This document shows, one piece after another, positions 24,963 through 37,905 of a stretch of 64,000 bases of DNA; the first letter of the stretch is position 1; the number at the start of each line of letters is the position of its first letter. Position numbers and translations under genes: made by a program. A model generated the notes under the pieces. That model was not told the origin of the DNA, did not search any database, and saw nothing but the letters and a program-made list of their open reading frames with translations. The stretch lies in the NCBI GenBank assembly GCA_947623455.1, contig OX392538.1:37370001-37434000 (forward strand), given 5' to 3'. The stretch is from Mimachlamys varia. Lineage: Eukaryota > Mollusca > Bivalvia > Pectinida > Pectinidae.

Positions 24963-25179
24963 GACTTAAAATATGAATTGGTGTTGATATAATTTTGATT
25001 AACTTTTAACTTAACTTTTAAAATTTAACGTTTTTATCATCGCCCATATAAGGATGTTTTGGTGCTAAATTAATTATGGGTAATACGTTAAAGCAAAGCA
25101 AAAATTCTTGTATCAGTTTATGAGTGAAACAGTTGCTGTTAAAATCAGCATTATTTAATTCCTTGGGAAGGTTTGATCT

Positions 25180-25385
25180 GGGTTAGCCAAGTGTTAAAGG
25201 TTAGCAGACATTCTGCCAACACTAGCCCTCCACCTCGGGTTGCGGGTTCGAGGCCTAGTTGGACAGTCGCCAGGTTCTGAACATAGGTGGGGTTTTTTTG
25301 TTCAAGAATTCCGCCTTTCCTTCACCACTACCAAAACCTGCCATGTCTTAAAAGACTCAAGTTGTTACTAGGACATAAACAAACC
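25180..25385 (+). mobile_element. tRNA-derived SINE (type 2, V-like body)
   Basis: The tRNA-like head has GGGTTAGCCAAGTGTTAAAG (A-box region) and GGGTTCGAGGCC (B box). A body follows with GGTTCTGAACATAGGTGGGG and a 3' end CTAGGACATAAACAAACC. It shares body and tail with the SINE at 51850-52042. Confidence 0.8.
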
Positions 25386-25819
25386 AAGATGCTCAGCAAG
25401 TCTTGAAATACATTGACAGGTCTGGGTTCTATCTGAAATAAATTTAGCAACTTTGGTAGTAGCACATGTCAAAACTGAAAAAGTAAACTTAATGTAGATT
25501 CCAGTGTTCTCTCTCTGATCGTACATGTAGGGCTGTGATGTCAAGCCGAAATGTACAGGATATTTTTTGATGTTGGTTTCACTCAATATCAGAATAGTAA
25601 TTCTCCTGCAAGATAAAACAAACACTAGTGTGATATTCTTAATTCTTGATTTTAGTTTTGGTAGAAAAGTTTTTTTTTAAAAAAAGCAATTTACGATAAA
25701 CATAACCCTGGGCAGGTGTACCGTTCACTTAATGAATAAAATGTTCCAGCTAAACTGACTCTGTCAGTAGATGTTAGTTCATTAAAGGATGTTCATATAT
25801 GAATGTAACAAAAACCAAG

Positions 25820-26255
25820 ACAAAGGTCATTTAAAGATGTCTGTGTGCATTAAGACAAGGTTATTAAAATATGTCTGTACATTAAAACAAGGTCATTAAA
25901 ATATGTCTGTGTACATTAAAAAAGGTAATTAAAAGATGTCTGTGTACATTAAGACAAGGTCATTAAATGTGTCTGTGCACATTAAGACAAGGTCATTAAA
26001 AGATGTCTGTGTATATGAAGATAAGGTAATTAAAATGTGTCTGTGTACATTAAGACAAGGTCACTGAAAGATGTTTTTGTACTTGAAGACAAGGTCATAA
26101 AAATATCGTTGTACATTAAGACAAGGTCATTAAAAGATGTCTGTATATTAAGACAAGGTCATTAAAATATGTCTGTGTACATTAAGGTAAGGTTATTAAA
26201 AGATATCTTTACATTAAGACATAGTCATTAAAAGATGTCTGTTTTCATTAAAATA
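25820..26255. repeat. ~35-bp minisatellite, ~12 degenerate copies
   Basis: Units on AAGGTCATTAAAAGATGTCT followed by GTGTACATTAAGAC, with frequent small indels. Confidence 0.85.
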
Positions 26256-27534
26256 AGTTTAAAGGCCAGGAAAAAATATTGGTATGTGTGAAATTGGGAT
26301 CTAAGGCCATGAGGAGATGTTATACTATAACTATGGAATGAAGGGAATTACAGTTTTAAAAATCATTAACATATGAGTGTTCTGAAGGACTAATTTGATT
26401 AATTACGCCTTTGTTATGTAATCTATGCATCAACTTCGATATTATCGGTTAGGTTGCTTGTGCCTTGAGATATCGGAAGAGGAACTCAGTATAACGTCCA
26501 ATGGTATATATATATTTGATGATCGGTTGTAATTTTTGCTCACATTATTAAAACGTGTACACGATAGAGGCGTAATAACATATTTGTAAAAATCATATAA
26601 AAGAGCGTGTATATAAGTATAACACACGGGATTCAGTTATATCAAGCTACATAAGAGAGAAAAATGTATTCCAATTCCATCATGATGCTTATCCTAAAGT
26701 AGAGACTTTTAAATGTATCATTTTTAAACAAATTACAGATAATTTATTTCAAAATATAATATTTGGAAAAAAAAGAATTTTCAAAAAGGAAATTCCCCGT
26801 TATGTTTTCAATTACTGTTTAATTTTTTAAAACAAGATGTGAATTCGGTTCATTTTTTATCCTATGCGGCTTGATAATACTGGAACCTGTTCTTACATAG
26901 TAAACACTCGTTAAAATTAATTTGTTATTAAAGTCATTAGTCGTATTAATATGCTAATATTTGCCAGTCATTCATTTAAATATTAAGTAAACATACATAA
27001 AGCATTTCTTTGGTATCTTATCTTTTTATCTTGGTCAAATAGAATTATATATAATTGTTCCCTCATGTTAATCAACCTATTGGTAACAATCTAATGGTAA
27101 TACTGAATATGATATTATGTCTGTCGTTATATATTTTGGTAGCAGTATGATATTCTATTTCTCTGCTATATCTGTATATTGTATAAGATCACCATTTGTG
27201 CCATCGTCACACATGCTACAGCTGTCTAACTTTCTACTACACAAATGTGCTTCGTCTTGGAATAAAGATGTTAATAAGTGTACAGAATATTCCTTTGTTT
27301 TGTTTTCGGCTCATCCGCCCTTTAGTGTGCTTATGTCATGGCGCAGCATCTGTCGTCACTTCTTCTATCAACTTTTCCTATAAATCCCTACTTGTCATAA
27401 ACCACAAAGCCAATTTTGACCAAATTTGGTCTCAAGTATCCTTGCGTAAAGGAGAACTCATTTTGTAAGGACAGTGAGTCTGAAGGAATTCTACAGGAAT
27501 TCTTTTGAAGGAATGACAGGATTTTATTACATTT
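26256..27534. other. No gene recognised
   Basis: AT-rich. The overlapping frames at 27117-27468 show no domain. Confidence 0.4.
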
Positions 27535-27866
27535 TTACCAGTGAAATATCGAAAATTATTCATTCAATAAAAGTGATATTTTTCACTAGTGAGAAAGATG
27601 ATTTTTTTTTCTGATTTGACCAATCAGAATGCTGCTTACAAATGACCTTTTGGAAAAATCAAAAGCTGCCACTGTAGATTTTGCTATACAATTGTAATAA
27701 ACAGAATATCTAACAGTATATATTCAGGAATACCAAATATATTTCACTCGTGTGGCTAATATTTTGATGTTTTGCACTCGTGCTGAGCACTCGTGAAAAA
27801 TATCAAAATATTAGCCCCACTCGTGAAATATATTTGGTATTCCTGAAGACACTGTTAGATATCCTC
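27535..27866. mobile_element. Foldback MITE family C (cactcgtg type)
   Basis: A long hairpin (left arm ~27699-27779, right arm ~27787-27866): ATATCTAACAGT, CAGGAATACCAAATATATTT, CACTCGTG and AATATTTTGAT each appear with their complement in mirrored order. The preceding TTATTACATTTTTACCAGTG and the CACTCGTG words recur at 37922-38000 and 38775-38830, apparently another copy split by a SINE. Confidence 0.75.
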
Positions 27867-28984
27867 TATTTCTCTGAGCACCCTTGCGTGAATGGAATCA
27901 CTTTTCTGTAAACTTTTGGTCTGACCCCAGTGGGGCCTGATTTATTAAATCCTTCTTCTATAGGAATAACAGGATGTTGTCCATATTTGTCAATGATGGT
28001 TTTGAAACAACTGTATTCGGGTGAGAGATACAGGCCCTCTAGGCTGTCCGTCTCGTCCGAAAGGTAAGTGAGCTTATGTTGTACGTCCATCGGTCATCTG
28101 GCATTAAGTTTTACTTGACAACTTCTCAGTAACAGAAAAGTCTAGGATCATGTTAATTGGCCAATTGCATGCTGATATAAATAGCTATAAAGTGTGTGAA
28201 AATGAATGAAATTTGCCCCTTTTCAAGGTCACAGGGTCAATTTTTGAAATATTTAAAGGATTTCTGGATAACCAAGAGGCATATGATGGTGAAGAGCTAC
28301 CAAATAAGTTCGAATTAATGACTTTAACTTATGTTCAAGGTCGCAGGGGTCAAACATGTTTAGAAATGTTAGATTTAAACAATTTCTTTGTAACCAAAAT
28401 CTTTAGGATGATGATACTTAACCAGTAACATGTTGGAATTTAGGTCTACCAAGTTTTAAATGAAAAAGATTCAGCCATTGTCGAGGTCGCAGAGGTCAAA
28501 GATGTTAAAATCTTTTATCAAGATCTCTCAATGACTTTTTTCTGATAAACCTAATGGATACAATGATAGGCCATAAGCAAGCTAGGATAAAGGGCTAACA
28601 TTGAATTCTTCATTCCTTTTCTGATTCTCAAGGTCACGTATATCATATAAATAAATCTGTAAATAGATGCCTTTGAATCAAAGACTAATACTTATTTTGT
28701 AACTGTATTTTAGTCCAATTTTAAATGTAAGATTATTACTAGGTGAGAAATTCAGGTCATGCTGACCTGTTATGATCTCTAAATGACACCTCTCTATCCA
28801 CACACTGTTCAAGGGGCACCACTCTCAATACTTAAATCTTAACTCAAATAAACACTGTCAAATGATCACTACTCTCTATACTTAAATCATGAATCAAATA
28901 CACACTGTCAAATGGACACAACCCTCTAAACTATAAGATGGGACCTCCCCCCCCCCCCTCAGTTAAAATATCTGTCAACATGGG
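27867..28984. other. No gene; weak tandem repeats
   Basis: Diverged units with TCAAGGTCACAGGGTCAA-like starts recur at about 28222, 28336 and 28480. Near 28830-28940 a ~60-bp unit (AAACACTGTCAAATG) occurs about twice. A C-run lies at 28949-28959. No coding gene recognised. Confidence 0.5.
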
Positions 28985-29790
28985 GTATAGACAAAGAACT
29001 ACAAGAAGTAATTTGAAAGATGTTGAGAAAAGAACGTGACGCCTTTTCGAAGGATGATGATGATGATGTTGGTGAAGCACAAAGACTGACGTTGAACATC
29101 TGGCTTGTAGATTTAAGTACTAGTCCAGAAAACTCTATACCACCACCTCTATTCCGGTAAGTGAAGGAACATATTATCGACCTTGTGAATCGTGGTTGGA
29201 TACAGATGTCTGCCTCACCCTATTCCAATCCTATGGTATGCGTTAGAAAGAAGGATACTTCACTACGACTCTGCATTGATTATAGAGCCCTTAACTAGAA
29301 ATCTGTACCCAGTCGACGACCCATTCTAAGAATTCAAGTTTCCTTGAACAGCCTAGGAGGGAACACATACAAACCACTAAGGATTTATAGAACCAGAGTG
29401 CAGACCCTATACCGCCTTCATAACTCCATGGGGACCTAACATTTGGAAGGTGGACGTAACGTGTTAGAGAGGCTCAGGAAGACTGGCATTAAACTCAAGC
29501 CGTCCAAATGTCACTTATTCAGAAGAGAGGTAAGGTTCATTGGAAAGTTAGTCTCAGCGGACGGATGCAGGGTGGATCCTGAGGATATAAAGGCGGTGAG
29601 TATGCTGAAAGAGAAGCGACCCAGTACGATCGGTGAGGTTCGACAGTTGTAAGGACTCGTCGGATATTACCGTAAATATATGCCGGATTTCAGTAAACGT
29701 GCTTAAGTGCTGTATGGCATGTTGATAGATGCAGAAGATACCACAAACAAGAAGAAAGCAAGCTTTCAACCAGGTCTTCAATCCACAATA
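28985..29790 (+). pseudogene. Ty3/gypsy reverse transcriptase fragment, heavily decayed
   Basis: Translated pieces match the RT region of Ty3/gypsy polyproteins: a pre-RT segment (ERDAFSKDDDDDVG), HIIDLVNRGWIQMSASPYSNPMV-like sequence, LRLCIDYRALN (RT block), then after an apparent internal deletion LKPSKCHLFRREVRFIGK and VDPEDIKAV, ending GLVGYYRKYMPDFSK. The YxDD box is missing with the deleted middle. In-frame stops occur after YRALN and before GLVGYY. No LTRs were found nearby. Confidence 0.8.
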
Positions 29791-29879
29791 TCGGAATATT
29801 TTCACTCAAAATCAAAAACTCATACCAACTTTTGGCATCCGAATATCTAATTCTCTAAAAAAAAGTTAAACATAACATA

Positions 29880-30760
29880 GCTAGGTTTACACTTCCAGAT
29901 GTACCACCATGGCCTGCAAAAGCACCCGATATTAATTTCACACTTCATGAGTGGGCAAAAGCTAGCGCATTACTGGAAGAACACAAATCCTTCTTTCGGG
30001 AATGCATTGCGGGTTTCCCTGATTATGTACAGATATATACTGATGGCTCAAAAGATGATGAAAAAGTTGCAGCAGCATGCCGACTTATCAGCATTGTTCT
30101 TCAATTCGACTACCAGATGGCGCCTCTATTTTTCCTGTGGAAGCATGTGCCATTGATCTGGCACTTGACCGTATCGATGAACGCCGCATTGAAAGGGCAA
30201 TCATCTGTTCTGATTCACTATCAGTGCTTCAAACTGTACAATCACGTGAATCCAAAACCTTTCTTCTCGAGTATATCGAACTGCCGAGAAATGTCAAATT
30301 GTATTTCTATGGATCCAAAGCCACGTGGACATAAAGGAAAATTAAAAAGTGGACAAAGCTGCTAAAATGGCTCTAAACCTAGAACAAACAAATTTCTAGC
30401 TTCCATATACAGATATAAAGCCAATTATTCAGTCAGCCATCAAACATCAATAGCAACAAAAATGGATAACAGAGACTACAAACAAACTCTTTAAAACACA
30501 ACCGACATTTAAACCATATCTGTCAAGTCAAAGAGATCGCAGAGTGGAAGTTGTCCTCTCGCGACTCCGAACCGGACATACCCCATGTGCGTCTGCTGAA
30601 AGGGGGAGATCCACCTTTATGCCACGCATGCGACTCGCCTTTTACAGTGGAGCATTTTTAATTGAATGCGTCAATTTCAACATATTTGTGAGAAGTACTT
30701 TCATGTCCCAGACATGAAAACGCTATTCAGCGTCGTAAATGTAGACATGTTTTTTGTTAT
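29880..30760 (+). pseudogene. LINE ORF2 tail: RNase H domain and C-terminus, decayed
   Basis: Frames read successively: HEWAKASALLEEH-like sequence, QIYTDGSKDDEKVAAAC (first catalytic Asp of RNase H), after a frameshift PVEACAIDLALDRID (Glu), IICSDSLSVLQTVQS (Asp), then more decayed sequence with the LRTGHT-type motif and CHACDSPFTVEH common at the end of Jockey/Nimbus-like LINEs. Several frameshifts and stops. 5'-truncated, as most LINE copies are. Confidence 0.75.
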
Positions 30761-30770
30761 ATAAAAGAAT

Positions 30771-30915
30771 TTGACAGAGTTTATTTGAGCTATGATTGAA
30801 GGACAGAGAGTGATGACCATTTGACAGTGTATATTTGAGCTATGATTGAAGTATAGATAGTGGTGTCCATTTGACATTGTGTATTTGAGTAATGATTGAA
30901 GTAGAGAGTGATGAT
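30771..30915. repeat. 50-bp tandem repeat, ~3 copies
   Basis: Units begin TTGACAG at 30771, 30821 and 30871 and contain TTTGAGCTATGATTGAAG. It directly follows the LINE tail and may be its 3' UTR repeat. Confidence 0.8.
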
Positions 30916-31665
30916 TTCACAAAATTTAACTGGCAATATTACAATCATCATCAACATCATCATCTGACAGAATCATGTTGTTACATTTTTCACCGTTCCA
31001 TAACCATTAATCGTTTTTGCTATTTTAATCAACCATAATCACCTTTGCATAGTTTTATACAAACACTTGTTTTATTCCCCCCCCCCCCCCCCCCCAAACA
31101 TTTAAAGAGTCTTTTGCTAGTTGACTATTTTTTAAAATATAGAAGTCCCATTTTAAAGTCTTTTTCGTCTTTTAATAAAATTACCATCTCGGATATAACA
31201 AAATCCGCTTGGCCCTAAATGACCATAGTTGTCGATGGGCCGTAAAACCCAAACAAACAAACTGTTCTACTTTTAACCACTTTTAATTTTGCCATACGGT
31301 GGGTAGTCCCAAACAGGATGGGTATTACTCCAGTTGCAATCTGGCTAAGCGTTTTATTTGGGCAGTATGGCCATGCCATAGACAATATACCATTTCGTGT
31401 CTACTGGGTGTTTGAACTCGTGCTTGCCGATGCAAATGCAACTACATGTAGAGGTTTTGCATGTTATTTTGTTTTGTTTTGCTTGTTTATTTGTTGTACT
31501 TGATATGCTGACTTAAATGAACTTATCTTATTTCTCACAATTTTAATATCCCTTATAATAATTGCTACACGAGTCGGAGGACACTGTACATCTCTTAAGT
31601 GGTTAAATGTTTGCACGTGTTTAGATTCTAAATGATGGATTGTTTTAGCAAGTATTTAAGGGCTT
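30916..31665. other. No gene; poly-C tract and possible SINE tail
   Basis: A ~19-bp poly-C run lies at about 31077-31096. Near 31208-31260 the words CCTAAATGACCATAGTTG and GGGCCGTAAAAC resemble the 3' tail of the type 2 SINEs in this window. Nothing else recognised. Confidence 0.45.
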
Positions 31666-32860
31666 CTCCGCAGGATAGGGCAGTCTTCAGAGTTTAGCTG
31701 CTTCTCGTGTATCAGAATTAAGTCTAGTCACAATTAAGTCTAGTCACAATTAAGTCTAGTCACTTCCCTGGAGATGTTTTCAATTTAGTTGCTTGTCTCA
31801 ATACCTCACATCTAGAGTTTAGAGTACTTTTCAACTTTACCCATTATGGGGTCTAGTCGCTTCTTTCGAGACATTTCTGAGTCTTGCGACTAATTTCTCA
31901 TCACTATCCACAACCATCGCACACAACGATAGTCTAGTTGCTTCTCTGGAGACCTTTTCAGAGTCTAGCCTCTTCTCTACATATCACATACAACGTTTCT
32001 CAAGTATTGTCGCTTCTCTGGAGACATTTCCAGAGTCTAGCCGATTCTCTTTACACAACCCACAACCACCACTTGAGAGTCTAGTGGCTTCTTCGGAGAC
32101 ACTTTCGGAGTCTAGCTGCTTCTCTCAACTACCTTCAGCAAGAGACAAGTCACTTCTCTGGAGATATTTTCAGAGTCTAGCAACTTCTCGATCTTACACA
32201 ACCCACAACTACCACCAACGAGTCTAGTTGCTTCTCTGAAGACATTTTCTGAGTCTAGCTGCTTCTCGAACCCACAACTAGAGTCCAGTTGCTTCTCTGG
32301 AGACATATTCAGGGTCTAGCTGCTTCTCATTACACAATCCACAACCACCACGTAAATGAGAGTCAAGGTGCTTCTCTGCAGAGTATAGCTCCAACTTCTT
32401 AGGATACGCATGTATTAAAGGGTGTGTTTTTTTAGGAATCTTTTTTTTTTTTTAATTTAGCTGTTTCGGTCTATACCGCCTAGGTCTATGAATTACGAAG
32501 GGTTATTATATAATTAACGCTTGATTTCCATTACTTACTTCATTTCGATTGCAGCTTCTTGTAGCACAGTAGTCTTATGTAGCTAGTTGGTATTGCCTTG
32601 GTTTTTTTGGAGCTGATCACTGGATTCTAGGATTTATGATATAATCTAGTTGCTTCTCTGGAAGTCTAGCTGCTTTTCTTTACACTACTTACTACATGTG
32701 TCAACCTACGTCTTGGGGGCATCTTCCGAGTCTAGCTGCTTCTTTCTATATTACTCACTGCATAGTCTAGTACTTTTTTGTAGACATTTTCAGGGGCTAG
32801 CTGCTTGCTTTACCTCATCCTGGGTCAATTCAGGGAAATTACTCTCAGCTTCAATTAGTT
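31666..32860. repeat. Degenerate tandem repeat (~100-bp composite units)
   Basis: Recurrent GAGTCTAGTTGCTTCTCTGG, AGACATTTTCAGAGTCTAGC and TGCTTCTC, separated by CACAACCCACAACCACCAC-like spacers. Order and spacing vary, and the array is broken by unique DNA near 32400-32640. The short open frames over it are repeat artefacts. Confidence 0.8.
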
Positions 32861-34100
32861 AACTTAGTTTGAATTAAAGTATCTCTTGTAGCACAGGAGT
32901 CTAGCTGACATATTCCTTGCTTAGCTGACATATTGGCATATTGGCTTTTCCAAAGGTGTTCAATACCGGAGTCTAGTTTTATGAAATGGTAGGTACTATT
33001 TCTACTATTCGGCTTCATATGCTCCTTTACTTAGTAATGGACCTCTTATGAGGATAAGGCTATGAGTTTAAATTTTATATGGTCATTCTTTTAGCATTTA
33101 TGCTGTAAGCTTGCTCCTCGGGGGCAGCTGAAGAGTTGATGGTCTTTTCAAGTATTAGGTTAATGGTTACGTATTCGCTCGCTATATATACACGGACCCT
33201 TGAACTCTTCCATCTTTTTATTACCAGTTAAGAACAGGATATTAAATTGAATGCATTGTATTGTATTAATGTATACCTTTATTAACGTAATCTTCAAGAA
33301 TGAAACATTTTGTATTTATATGTATGGTTAATATAACAATTCCACGTGGTCTACTTCTTGGGGGCTCTCACTTATGCTACATCTAAGATACAATTTGTAT
33401 TTGTACTTTCGATTTGGACTTTTAATTTGGGGAATTATGCCCCTAATTTATTATTTGATTGTTTTTGTGTATTTAGTTTTGTAATTATAACCAGATTGTT
33501 GCGGGCTGGGGAGCACTCCTTAAGTCACGTACCTCTATCATCCTGTTTTGGTTATACTTTGTCACTTGCCCCACTCCTTTTTTTTAGCTAAGGAATGTGT
33601 GTTTTTTCTTTAGCTTTAATAGATCTGTTGGAATACATATATTATGTTATTATTGTAGAAGGATTAAGTAGAAGAGCAGCCCCTAAGAAAGCCAAAAAAA
33701 TAGATAAATAACCTGAACAAGATACTTTAATCTGACTTAATACATTTTTAAACTTTCAATATTGTTGGTGTTGCGTTTAAAATTATCTTTACTGGCAATA
33801 TCTTTTTGAATTACCTGAATTTATACGGTCATTTATTTACCCCAGTTTATTTTCTGTATTGTGGTTGCTTTATATAAAATGTAAAGGGTCCAATACTTGC
33901 TTTTGCTTTATTACTTAATGGTGTAGTTAAAAAGATAAATTAATGAATTATTTTTACGAAACTATGTTTTACTGTCAATTAAGCTTATCAGCTACAATTT
34001 CAATGACATCATCAATCTTAATGTACCCTGCCATTGCTAGCTATTTTTGCAGGCCATCCTAATATTCGCAAACTCTCCTTCCCTTATCCAAGTAGAATTA
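32861..34100. other. No gene recognised
   Basis: AT-rich DNA between the degenerate array and PLE copy 1. Confidence 0.4.
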
Positions 34101-34995
34101 TTTGTTTCGTCCATCAAAACATTTGATTTTCCACCCTGAACATTACCATACCACATGCCAAACTGAAAGAACGTCTTCGGTTTCTCATTATGAGAGCTTT
34201 CTTTTCCAAGAAAGGTGAACGAAGATACAAATACATGGTTGTGAGCTATCTTGGAGCATACTTTGTAAAAACACAACAAAAGCTAGATTGAAATATACTA
34301 AGGAAGATATAGTACGAATGATTGAATTCCTGGTTGACAATATCTTTGTTGAGTTCGGAGGAAAGATTTTCCAACAAACTGTTGGCATTCCAATGGACAC
34401 TAACTGTGCACCACTTTTGGCTGACTTGTTTTTGTTTTCATACGAGACTGAATTTGTCGAGGGGCTTATCAGGACGGGTAACAAAAACCTTGCCAAATCT
34501 TTCAATTTCACTTTCAGGTATATCGATGATGTGCTGTCTATAAACAACAAGAAGTTTGCTGACCTAGTCGATCGTATATACCCTACTGAACTTGAGATTA
34601 AAGACACAACTGACTCTCCTACATCAGCTTCTTACCTCGATCTTTACTTAAACTATGACCAACAAGGGCAACTTACTACTAAGCTGTATGATAAACGTGA
34701 CGATTTCGATTTTCCGATCGTAAACTTTCCCTTTCTTGACAGTAACATCCCTGCTTCTCCATCCTATGGTGTTTACATGTCGCAGTTGATTCGTTATTCC
34801 ATGGCTTGCTCTGAATATGGCGATTTTTGTGATAGATGTCGACTGCTGACGAACAAACTTACGGCACAGGGATTCGAGAAATGCAGGTTGATGAAGACTA
34901 TGGGCAAGTTTTATGGTCGCCATCTTGATATCATCGAGAAATATTCTGTATCTTTGTGTGATATGAAGATGGACGTTTTTGAGTTTGCTTGTTAG
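34101..34995 (+). pseudogene. Penelope-like element (PLE) copy 1: reverse transcriptase, 5'-truncated
   Basis: The main open frame (34288-34995, 235 codons) carries the RT core of Penelope-like retroelements: FLVDNIFVEFGG, QTVGIPMDTNCAPLLADLF (the Gly after Met is Asp here), TFRYIDDVLSINN with the YIDD catalytic pair, SASYLDLYL, KLYDKRDDFDFPIVNFPFL and a thumb-like GKFYGRHLDIIEKY. Upstream decayed pieces (FDF and IPHAKLKERLRF near 34120-34185, then KKGERRYKYMVV to a TGA near 34288) show the element extends further 5' but is frame-broken. No GIY-YIG endonuclease is visible. It needs only the YIDD box to be called an RT; activity is lost. Confidence 0.88.
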
Positions 34996-35262
34996 TGTGT
35001 TTACTTGTTGTGATGACAATGATGACTCGGTTTTCATTTTGAGGATTGATGCTTACTTGGATGTGACCAAGATTTACATGGCGGGTGTCGTCGATGAAGC
35101 AGAAGACGCTTACTGTTCCGGAACACCTGGTCCTATTCTCTTGTGCTTTTACGAGAGTCTCCATGTAAATCTTTCCTTTGTTCCTATTTTGCCCATAGTT
35201 TAATTGATTTTGAGTTCGGATTATGGTTTTGTTGACGCTTTGGTATTCTCTGATTTTTTTTT
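34996..35262 (+). mobile_element. PLE 3' tail
   Basis: Sequence after the PLE stop that is repeated behind the two other PLE copies (40143-40378 on + and 41449-41703 on -): TTTACATGGCGGGTGTCGTC, GATGAAGC, CTTACTNTTCCGGAACACC and CATGTAAATCTTTCCTTTG. It fixes the common 3' end near GTATTCTCTGATTT. Confidence 0.8.
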
Positions 35263-35454
35263 GTAGGAGTAGATTCACTGTTTTTGTCCTTTTCTATTAC
35301 AAGCATTCTATTGTATTCACTTGTCATTGATTGCATATATTTGATTGTCTCACTTGATTCCTTACATCGTAGTTAATAGCATGTCAATCATTATTAAATG
35401 ATTAGTCAGTATATGTTTAAATGTCATTCACAGTCTTGATGCATTTGTAAGTTT

Positions 35455-35606
35455 TTCTATAGATTATCAATCTAAGGAAGACAATCGGGTTTTCTGCATA
35501 TTGTCAATATAAGGGAGACGATCGAGTTTTCTCTGGATTGTCAGTCTAAGGGAGACGACTAGTAATATTGTAGCTTGTCTATGTAAGGGAGGCAATCCAT
35601 GTTTGA
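35455..35606. repeat. ~50-bp imperfect tandem repeat, 3-4 copies
   Basis: Units with GATTGTCAGTCTAAGGGAGA and CGATCGAGTTTTCT, about 200 bp beyond the PLE tail. Confidence 0.7.
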
Positions 35607-37905
35607 ATTAGCTATAATATTATACGGTCATTTATTTACATGTACACCAGTTTATTTTCTGTTTTTTGATTGCTTTCATAGCTGATGCAATTAGCAATTA
35701 AATGTAGAAGGCCAAAATACATGTCTTTGTATTATCAGGTACCCGTGTAGTTAATATGCCTGAGTACGAGAAAAGTTGCATGGATACGGGCCTTGCATTT
35801 TTTTTTTTTCAATTATGAAATGTTCAGTGATGCATTTCCAATAAAATTTTTATGGTAAAAAAACACGCAATCGGTACAATGTCCACAATCATAACCAAAA
35901 GCGCTATCATCCGCGACAGGCGAGAACGGCTGGTGGTATATTGCAAAATTGATTATTCCCTTTACAAATGTTGTGGTTTCGAAATTCCCGGACGTATTTT
36001 TTGATACGGTATTCAGCTTTGTTTAACTAAGGACAAATGTTGTTGTACCTCTGCGTGATATTTGTATACAAACGTGTAGTATTTTTATTGCTATTAAAAA
36101 CAAAATTATAAATCGTTAAGCTTCTAAAAAATAGAAGTGATGCAATTTTTTCAATAAAATTATTTTACTGAAAGAACACATTTTCTCTCTGTGGCCATGT
36201 TTCAGACATTTATGCTACCTCTTGTATGGAATAAAGACCAACTAATAGTACCTGCCAAATGTGGCTATGATTGATACTAAAAGTAAATATAAGCTTATGT
36301 CTATGTCTAAATTCTTATTCCTGACATTAAGACAGGATTCATTATGGAGAATTTTTTGTTGGCGCTATGTTTTACCATTAGTGTTAAAGCCACGTTCCCA
36401 GATGCTTGAATAAGTTCAACGATGCATTTCTGATTAATGACGAAGCCAACTACCATAAAATTCTGTAGGATGAAAGGTATCTCCTATCCCCGTCACGGGG
36501 AGTCAACCAAGCATGGCATCAATATGGTAACAAGTAACGGATGATTTGAATAAACGTTGTTTTTATTATAATGGTAGTTTCACATGAAAGGGTGTATCTC
36601 TGTACGCCAACATTTTTAATTTGCCTACAGGGTAGTTTGTTGTGATAGGGATTATAGTCTTTTTCTTTAAAGTAGTCTCAGTTCCAACAGGTAAATTGAC
36701 CTGTAAAAGTTACCTGTTGGTACTCAGGCACAACTATAACAAAAAGGTTCATCATAAAATTATCTTCACAATACTTTTTTTAATCAGCAATATTTAATTG
36801 TGTAATACATAATGTAAATATTATAATATTTGTAATTATTAATTAAAATTAAATGCTAAGATCCTTTCTAGGAAAAAAAAAACACTTTTCAACTCACCAT
36901 AGAATTATTTTATGACTTTTATTCTTAATTTTAAAAGATACTGTTACAAAAATATAAATATGATATTTTTGTATATAATAGGTGATGGAAATTCTGTTAA
37001 GTTTTGGTGATTGATTTTTATAGGTTCTAAATACAAATTAATCTCAAAATTACTTTTCCATATGAGGTTTTCTATAGTAAAACGGTTTGATGAAACGTTC
37101 TTCATGATACTTACATTTTATTATGAAATGGTACGTGCCACTGTCGCAATGCGTACAAATCCTATTAATTCAATGTATTTATTAAACTGTCCCATTTCAA
37201 TATTCAGTTATGAGACGACAATCTAATTTTTGCGATTTATTTAAACAAATAGGTTTTTTTTAAATATGGTTTAAGACCAAAATTACCACCGATACATTTT
37301 CAAAGTGAACATTTTTATGATACGTTTATATAGCCTATACATTGTTGTTGAAAAATATCTGTCATTCTATTTAAAATAATGATTAATGCATTACCTTCAT
37401 TCCCTGTATTTTCTGTTTGCTACACATATCCCAAACCTACCGCATTCTGAACAATTCGTTCCCTATATTATCTTTCAGTGCCCTTTTCAGCCATTTTATT
37501 GTAACATGTAGTTATCTGAATTTTTAACTTTAAGGAAATATTTGAAAATTCAAAGCTTTCGAATAATATTTCTCTTTATTTCTTCAATATATGGTTATCT
37601 CTGGATTGTATATGTTATGTACAATTAAGTGCTGATAACACATTTCATATTTTTTTTTATTTCTTTATATCTGTATCCTTGTATTTAAGAAGAAATCAAA
37701 TTGTACAATTTAATGCATATGTAGTGCTGACTGACCACAATTAAATCTCAGGTAAGGCGAGTTCACAGATAAATCACAGGTAAGGTGAAAAGGGCAGTTT
37801 ATATGAAACAGTATATAATTAACTTCCCATTGTTTCCTAAAACAACACCAACCTATTGTTAAAACAAATGTTGGCGTTCGGAGAACACACCACACGAAAA
37901 TATCT
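35607..37905. other. No gene recognised
   Basis: AT-rich. A small perfect hairpin CCCCGTCACGGGG lies near 36488-36500. Nothing else supported. Confidence 0.4.

Noticed and set aside
35080..35125. Possible hammerhead in the PLE 3' tail (GTCGATGAAGC...GACGC)
   Set aside because: It has a GATGA but not CTGANGA, and no GAA follows the would-be stem II, so the hammerhead core is incomplete. PLE hammerheads are known, but this tail does not show one.
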